From NCBI GenBank assembly GCA_021787255.1, contig JAJYMD010000335.1, forward strand, positions 1 through 9,227: a stretch of DNA of 9,227 bases. Reading direction: 5' to 3'. Shown here piece by piece: positions 6,752-9,227 of the stretch (its first letter is position 1; every line of letters begins with the position of its first letter). The position numbers and the translations under genes are program-made. The notes below the pieces were generated by a model. That model made no database searches. It saw only the letters and a program-made list of their open reading frames with translations, and was not told the DNA's origin. The stretch is from Actinomycetes bacterium. GTDB taxonomy: Bacteria > Actinomycetota > Acidimicrobiia > Acidimicrobiales > RAAP-2.

Positions 6752-6757
6752 TACGAT
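6752..6757 (+). promoter_or_regulatory. -10 box for a probable leaderless IclR transcript
   Basis: TACGAT ends 8 nt before the IclR ATG at 6766, so transcription should begin at or just before the A of the start codon. No Shine-Dalgarno-like sequence precedes the ATG. TAnnnT boxes at this spacing mark leaderless genes in actinobacteria. No clear -35 box is visible. Confidence 0.5.
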
Positions 6758-6765
6758 TGCCGCCG

Positions 6766-7557
6766 ATGAGCGCACCCGCTGTCGACGACCCACCGGTGGC
6801 GCGTGCCCCCACGTACCCGATCGAATCGGTCGACAACGTCCTTCGGCTCCTCATCCTCCTGACCGAGCGCAAGCAAGTACGCGTGTCGGAGGCGGCCTCC
6901 GAGCTCGGCACCGCCGTCTCCACCGCCCACCGGCTGCTCGCCATGCTCGTCCACCGCGGCTTCGCCGAGCAGGACCCGGAGAGCAGGATCTATCGCGTCG
7001 GGCCGGTCCTCCTGCGGACCGGCTTGCGCGCCGCCCGCGACCTCGACGTGCGCACGCTCGTGCAGCCGTTCCTCGAGCAGCTGCGCGAGCAGACCGCAGA
7101 GACGGTGCACGCCGCGGTGCTCCAAGGTGACCAGGTCCTGTTCGTCGCGTGCGCCGAGAGCCCGAATGCCCTGCGTGTCGCCTCGCGCGTCGGCAGTCTC
7201 ATGTGGGCGCACTGCACGTCGATCGGCAAGGCGTGGCTCGCCTGTGAGAGCGACGAATTCCTTCGCCGGCTGTACCCGTCCCCGAGGCTTCCGGCGCTGA
7301 CGGACAGGTCGATCACGTCGCGCGCTGCACTCCTCCAAGAGATCGAAGCCGCGCGCCGCGAGGGCTTCGCTCGGAACGACAACGAGAGCGAGATCGGCAT
7401 CGGGTCGGTGAGCGCGGCCGCCTGCCAGCGCGACGGGCGGCCAGTCGTCTCGATCAGCGTGTCGGTCCCCTTGGCTCGCATGCCGGACCGCAGATGGGAC
7501 GAGCTCGTCGCACCGCTGCTCGAGACGAAGCGCACCGTCGAAGCGGCCCTGCCCTGA
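6766..7557 (+). CDS. IclR-family transcriptional regulator
   Basis: The 263-residue protein has the two IclR domains. Residues 18-88 form the winged helix-turn-helix (IESVDNVLRLLILL, recognition helix AVSTAHRLLAML, wing RIYRVGPVLL). Residues 95-260 form the effector-binding GAF-like domain with the hallmarks HCTSIGKAWLA (149-159), EGFARNDNESEIGIGSVSAA (199-218) and VVSISVSVP (227-235). IclR regulators bind DNA as dimers or tetramers and respond to small acids, often controlling an adjacent catabolic gene. The start at 6766 is preferred because the in-frame extension to 6625 lies inside the upstream gene and lacks family similarity. The next gene downstream, a cyclodeaminase-family enzyme on the same strand, has palindromes in its promoter and is the obvious target candidate, possibly along with the divergent decarboxylase-like gene. 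Confidence 0.95.
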   Translation: MSAPAVDDPPVARAPTYPIESVDNVLRLLILLTERKQVRVSEAASELGTAVSTAHRLLAMLVHRGFAEQDPESRIYRVGPVLLRTGLRAARDLDVRTLVQPFLEQLREQTAETVHAAVLQGDQVLFVACAESPNALRVASRVGSLMWAHCTSIGKAWLACESDEFLRRLYPSPRLPALTDRSITSRAALLQEIEAARREGFARNDNESEIGIGSVSAAACQRDGRPVVSISVSVPLARMPDRRWDELVAPLLETKRTVEAALP

Positions 7558-7560
7558 TCT

Positions 7561-7581
7561 CCGGCGAGAACCCCGCGCCGG
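7561..7581 (+). terminator. Weak hairpin after the IclR gene
   Basis: CCGGCG (7561-7566) and CGCCGG (7576-7581) form a 6-bp stem with a 9-nt loop, three nt after the IclR stop codon. There is no T-run. It may help end IclR transcription, but the evidence is thin. Confidence 0.25.
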
Positions 7582-7656
7582 CGTGCCCTGCGGCCCGTCC
7601 AGTTGCCGAGGAGCCGGCGTCGGCGACCCCTCTTCGTCCTTCTCGTCCTTCTTCCC

Positions 7657-7730
7657 GGCACGCTGGCTTCTTGGCACGCTGGCTTCTTGGCACGCTGGCT
7701 TCTTGACACGCTGGCTTCTTGACACGCTGG
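7657..7730. repeat. 16-bp minisatellite, about 4.6 copies
   Basis: Units GGCACGCTGGCTTCTT start at 7657, 7673 and 7689. From 7705 the unit becomes GACACGCTGGCTTCTT, and a fifth partial unit starts at 7721. The copies are otherwise identical. A short TCGTCCTTC doublet (around 7634-7651) precedes the array. It lies in the 321-bp space between the IclR and cyclodeaminase genes. Sixteen is not a multiple of three and all three frames shift between units, so it is not coding. The G-to-A change in the last two units turns TTGGCA into TTGACA, the -35 consensus. Confidence 0.95.
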
Positions 7731-7747
7731 GAGCGGCTCCCTAGGGT
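7719..7747 (+). promoter_or_regulatory. Promoter of the cyclodeaminase gene
   Basis: A perfect -35 box TTGACA (7719-7724) is followed by exactly 17 bp and the -10 box TAGGGT (7742-7747), which fits the actinobacterial TAnnnT pattern. The -35 box is formed at the join of the last two minisatellite units. Transcription should start near 7754, giving about 88 nt of leader to the upstream ORF at 7842 and about 125 nt to the enzyme start at 7879. Confidence 0.7.
7729..7741. promoter_or_regulatory. Palindrome between -35 and -10; candidate operator
   Basis: GGGAGCGGCTCCC has perfect 6-bp arms around one base and fills most of the promoter spacer. A protein bound here would block RNA polymerase. 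The neighbouring IclR protein is the natural candidate, but this is inference. Confidence 0.55.
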
Positions 7748-7756
7748 ACGTAGGGA

Positions 7757-7769
7757 AGAAACGGTTTCT
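7757..7769. promoter_or_regulatory. Second palindrome just after the expected transcript start
   Basis: AGAAACGGTTTCT has perfect 6-bp arms around one base and falls at about +4 to +16. Its centre is 28 bp from that of the palindrome in the promoter spacer. Both share the skeleton G-x-A-x-C-G-G-x-T-x-C, suggesting two sites for one repressor. Confidence 0.5.
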
Positions 7770-7841
7770 GTCGCACCTTGGCGCGGTGGCGTACGCGAGT
7801 CCCGGGCCGTTCGGGCCTCCAGGTGCGGGACGAGGAGGCAG

Positions 7842-7886
7842 ATGGCTGCGCACCCAGGCGAGCCGGTGACCACGCCGCATGGCTGA
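7842..7886 (+). CDS. 14-residue upstream ORF overlapping the cyclodeaminase start
   Basis: ATG 7842 follows AGGAGG (7833-7838, 3 nt away) and encodes MAAHPGEPVTTPHG, ending at TGA 7884-7886. The stop lies just inside the next gene, whose ATG is at 7879, so the two overlap by 8 nt. The enzyme start itself has almost no ribosome binding site, and a TGA at 7867-7869 blocks any earlier in-frame start. Translation of this short ORF could therefore feed ribosomes to the enzyme gene by coupling. No run of codons for one amino acid is present, so classical attenuation is unlikely. The peptide itself may have no function. Confidence 0.45.
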   Translation: MAAHPGEPVTTPHG

Positions 7887-8997
7887 GACCACGTACTGGA
7901 TCTCCGAGCACGACGTGGTGTCGGTGCTCGACCTCGCCGTGGCGCTCGAGGAGCTGCGCGCCGGGTTCGCCCACGAGGGGAACGAACTGGCAGTCGAGCT
8001 CGAGAAGACGATGCTCGGCTACGGGGACCACGCCACGCTCCACGCGCTCGGTGCGGCCTTCACCGGGCTCGAGCTCGCAGGGACCAAGGTCTGGACCCAC
8101 ACCCCAAGAGGGGCGGACCCGCTGCTCTGCCTGTTCGACACGCGCTCCGGCGCCCTCGTCGCCTGCATCGAGGCCTTCGCGCTCGGCCAGCTGCGGACCT
8201 CGGGGACCGCGGCGCTCGCCACCGACGTGCTGGCTCCGAAGAACGCCTCGGTCCTCGCGGTCATCGGCACCGGCAAGCAGGCACTCCCCCAGGTGGCCGC
8301 CGTCGCCCAGGTGCGCCCGCTCGCCGAGGTGCGCGCGTACAGCCGTTCCCCGGAGCGGCGCGAGGCCTTCGCCGCGAAGGTGACCGACGCGTTGGGCGTG
8401 CGCTGCCACGCGGCCGGGTCTGCAAAAGAGGCGGTCGAGGGAGCCGACGTGGTCACGCTCGTGACGAGAGCGACCGAGCCGGTGCTCCTCGACGCGATGG
8501 TCACGCCCGGCATGCACTTGAACGCCGTGGGTGCGATCGACCTCGAGCGCCGGGAGTTCGAGCCGGCGATCCTGGCGCGCTGCTCGGCGATCGTGACCGA
8601 CAGCCTCTCCCAGGCGAAGCGGCTGTCGAGCGAGCTCCGGGAGTTCTTCGGCACCCAGGCCAGCACTGGTGGTGGAGTCGCCGGGAGCGCAGAGGGCGCC
8701 GGGAGCGCACACGTCGGCGGATGGAGTGGCGTCCGCACCCTGGGCGCCGTCGTCGCCGCCGGCACCCCTGCTCGCGAGCCGGGCGATGTCACGCTGTTCA
8801 AGGGCATGGGATCGGGGATCGAAGACGTCGCGCTGGGCGCGGCGGTACTGCGGCGGCTCGGGATCGGCCCGGGCGCCGAGCAGCAGCAGGTGCGCGCTCC
8901 GTCCGGCACCCTGCCGGGCTCGGTGGTCGCGCTCGGACGCCGGGGGCGCGCGGAGGTGGCGCTCGGGGGACGCACGGACGCACCGGCTCTTCGGTGA
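7879..8997 (+). CDS. Ornithine cyclodeaminase / mu-crystallin family NAD(P)-dependent enzyme
   Basis: The 372-residue cytosolic protein opens with the family pattern YWISEHDVVSVLDLAVALEE. K70 (AGTKVWT) and R106 (QLRTSGTAA) sit at the usual substrate-carboxylate contacts. A Rossmann motif VIGTGKQA (128-135) binds the nicotinamide cofactor, D221 in NAVGAIDLERREFE matches the catalytic Asp, and DVTLFKGMGSGIEDVALG (303-320) is the C-terminal family signature. Members cyclise ornithine to proline or act as alanine dehydrogenase, ketimine reductase or related enzymes, so the exact reaction is open. The protein is about 40 residues longer than usual: a Gly/Ala/Ser repeat insert near 262-280 and a loose tail after about 330. 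Only ATG 7879 is possible, since a TGA lies 12 nt upstream in frame. It lies downstream of the IclR gene and 33 bp before the next gene, a probable operon partner. Confidence 0.93.
   Translation: MAETTYWISEHDVVSVLDLAVALEELRAGFAHEGNELAVELEKTMLGYGDHATLHALGAAFTGLELAGTKVWTHTPRGADPLLCLFDTRSGALVACIEAFALGQLRTSGTAALATDVLAPKNASVLAVIGTGKQALPQVAAVAQVRPLAEVRAYSRSPERREAFAAKVTDALGVRCHAAGSAKEAVEGADVVTLVTRATEPVLLDAMVTPGMHLNAVGAIDLERREFEPAILARCSAIVTDSLSQAKRLSSELREFFGTQASTGGGVAGSAEGAGSAHVGGWSGVRTLGAVVAAGTPAREPGDVTLFKGMGSGIEDVALGAAVLRRLGIGPGAEQQQVRAPSGTLPGSVVALGRRGRAEVALGGRTDAPALR
8679..8709 (+). repeat. Internal 18-bp-period repeat in the cyclodeaminase gene
   Basis: The 13-mer CGCCGGGAGCGCA occurs at 8679-8691 and again at 8697-8709, in frame, giving two AGSA blocks in a Gly/Ala/Ser-rich stretch. 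This part of the family is usually a short loop before the VxxLGxVVAG segment, so the repeat is a likely slippage-made insertion that leaves the frame intact. Confidence 0.6.
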
Positions 8998-9030
8998 GCA
9001 GGCGATGACGAGGAAGGAAGGGGCGAGACG

Positions 9031-9227
9031 ATGACGGACCAATTGAGCGACCAGCTGGGGGACCAACTGAGCGACCAGCTGAGTGACCAGCTGGGGGACG
9101 GCGAGCGGCAAGCGGATGCTGGCAGTGCCGCTCGGGACGACGAGCGGCCCGAACCGATCCATGCACGCTTCGTGGACCGGGTGGATGCAAGCTACCCGCC
9201 GGTCGAAGAGGTGATGTGGCCGCCGGT
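9031..9227 (+). CDS. Unidentified protein, N-terminal part with DQL(S/G) repeats
   Basis: The frame starts at ATG 9031 after the purine-rich AGGAAGGAAGGGG (9011-9023, 7 nt spacing) and stays open to the window end, 65 complete codons. Residues 3-22 are five tetrapeptides DQLS/DQLG, followed by an acidic, Ala/Arg-rich segment (to about 48) and then HARFVDRVDASYPPVEEVMW, which looks like the true start of a folded domain. I do not recognise the family. It begins 33 bp after the cyclodeaminase stop on the same strand and is probably co-transcribed and co-regulated with it. An earlier ATG at 9005 is out of frame. Confidence 0.75.
   Translation, partial: MTDQLSDQLGDQLSDQLSDQLGDGERQADAGSAARDDERPEPIHARFVDRVDASYPPVEEVMWPP
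9037..9096 (+). repeat. Five 12-bp coding repeats
   Basis: Five consecutive 12-bp units of the form GACCARYTGRGB encode DQLS or DQLG in frame. Several synonymous changes (CAATTG, CAGCTG, CAACTG) show the array is not freshly made. Unit loss or gain would keep the frame. Confidence 0.9.

Noticed and set aside
6625..6765. 47-codon extension of the IclR protein
   Set aside because: It begins inside the ferritin-like gene in another frame and lacks IclR similarity; the -10 box before 6766 supports the shorter form.
6544..7725. Minus-strand frame of 393 codons through the repeat
   Set aside because: Antisense of the IclR gene extended by the 16-bp repeat, which is read in all frames; no supporting start or family match.
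7657..7730. CRISPR array
   Set aside because: The 16-bp units are directly joined with no spacers, so this is a minisatellite.
7741..9162. Minus-strand frame of 473 codons
   Set aside because: Antisense of the cyclodeaminase gene, which has clear motifs on the plus strand.

Overview
The window looks like chromosomal DNA from a high-GC Gram-positive bacterium, probably a soil or aquatic member of the Actinomycetota. The evidence is very GC-rich third codon positions, GTG and TGA usage, a probable leaderless transcript with a TAnnnT -10 box, and a fused branched-chain amino-acid (HAAT) transporter polypeptide. No species can be named. No rRNA, tRNA, CRISPR array or insertion sequence was seen.

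Left half, minus strand (1-4358): a substrate-binding protein gene is followed, after a 146-bp gap with a 14-bp-stem hairpin, by one unbroken reading frame of at least 992 codons. This frame joins LivH permease, LivM permease and LivG ATPase in a single polypeptide and runs off the left edge. Upstream of the binding-protein gene lie a long leader with a candidate promoter, a 17-bp perfect palindrome just before the start codon and a stable hairpin. Beyond them is a short stretch with coding-like base composition that may be the tail of a lost plus-strand gene.

Middle (4800-6134): two 57-bp-spaced repeat copies separate that remnant from a minus-strand 4,5-dihydroxyphthalate-decarboxylase-like gene, which is split by a single-base frameshift near 5474. 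A 225-bp divergent region with a doubled 24-bp repeat leads to the plus-strand genes.

Right half, plus strand (6135-9227): a small ferritin-like helical protein, an IclR-family regulator with a probable leaderless start, an ornithine cyclodeaminase/mu-crystallin-family enzyme, and the start of an unidentified gene with a five-fold DQL(S/G) repeat. The cyclodeaminase promoter is the most striking element. A 16-bp minisatellite supplies its consensus -35 box, a perfect palindrome fills the 17-bp spacer, a second palindrome covers the expected transcript start, and a 14-codon upstream ORF overlaps the enzyme start.

Inferred theme: a catabolic or uptake locus for an amino-acid-like or aromatic acid substrate, with the IclR protein as the likely switch. 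Palindromes of related design lie before the cyclodeaminase gene and before the binding-protein gene, so one regulator could control both. This is untested.
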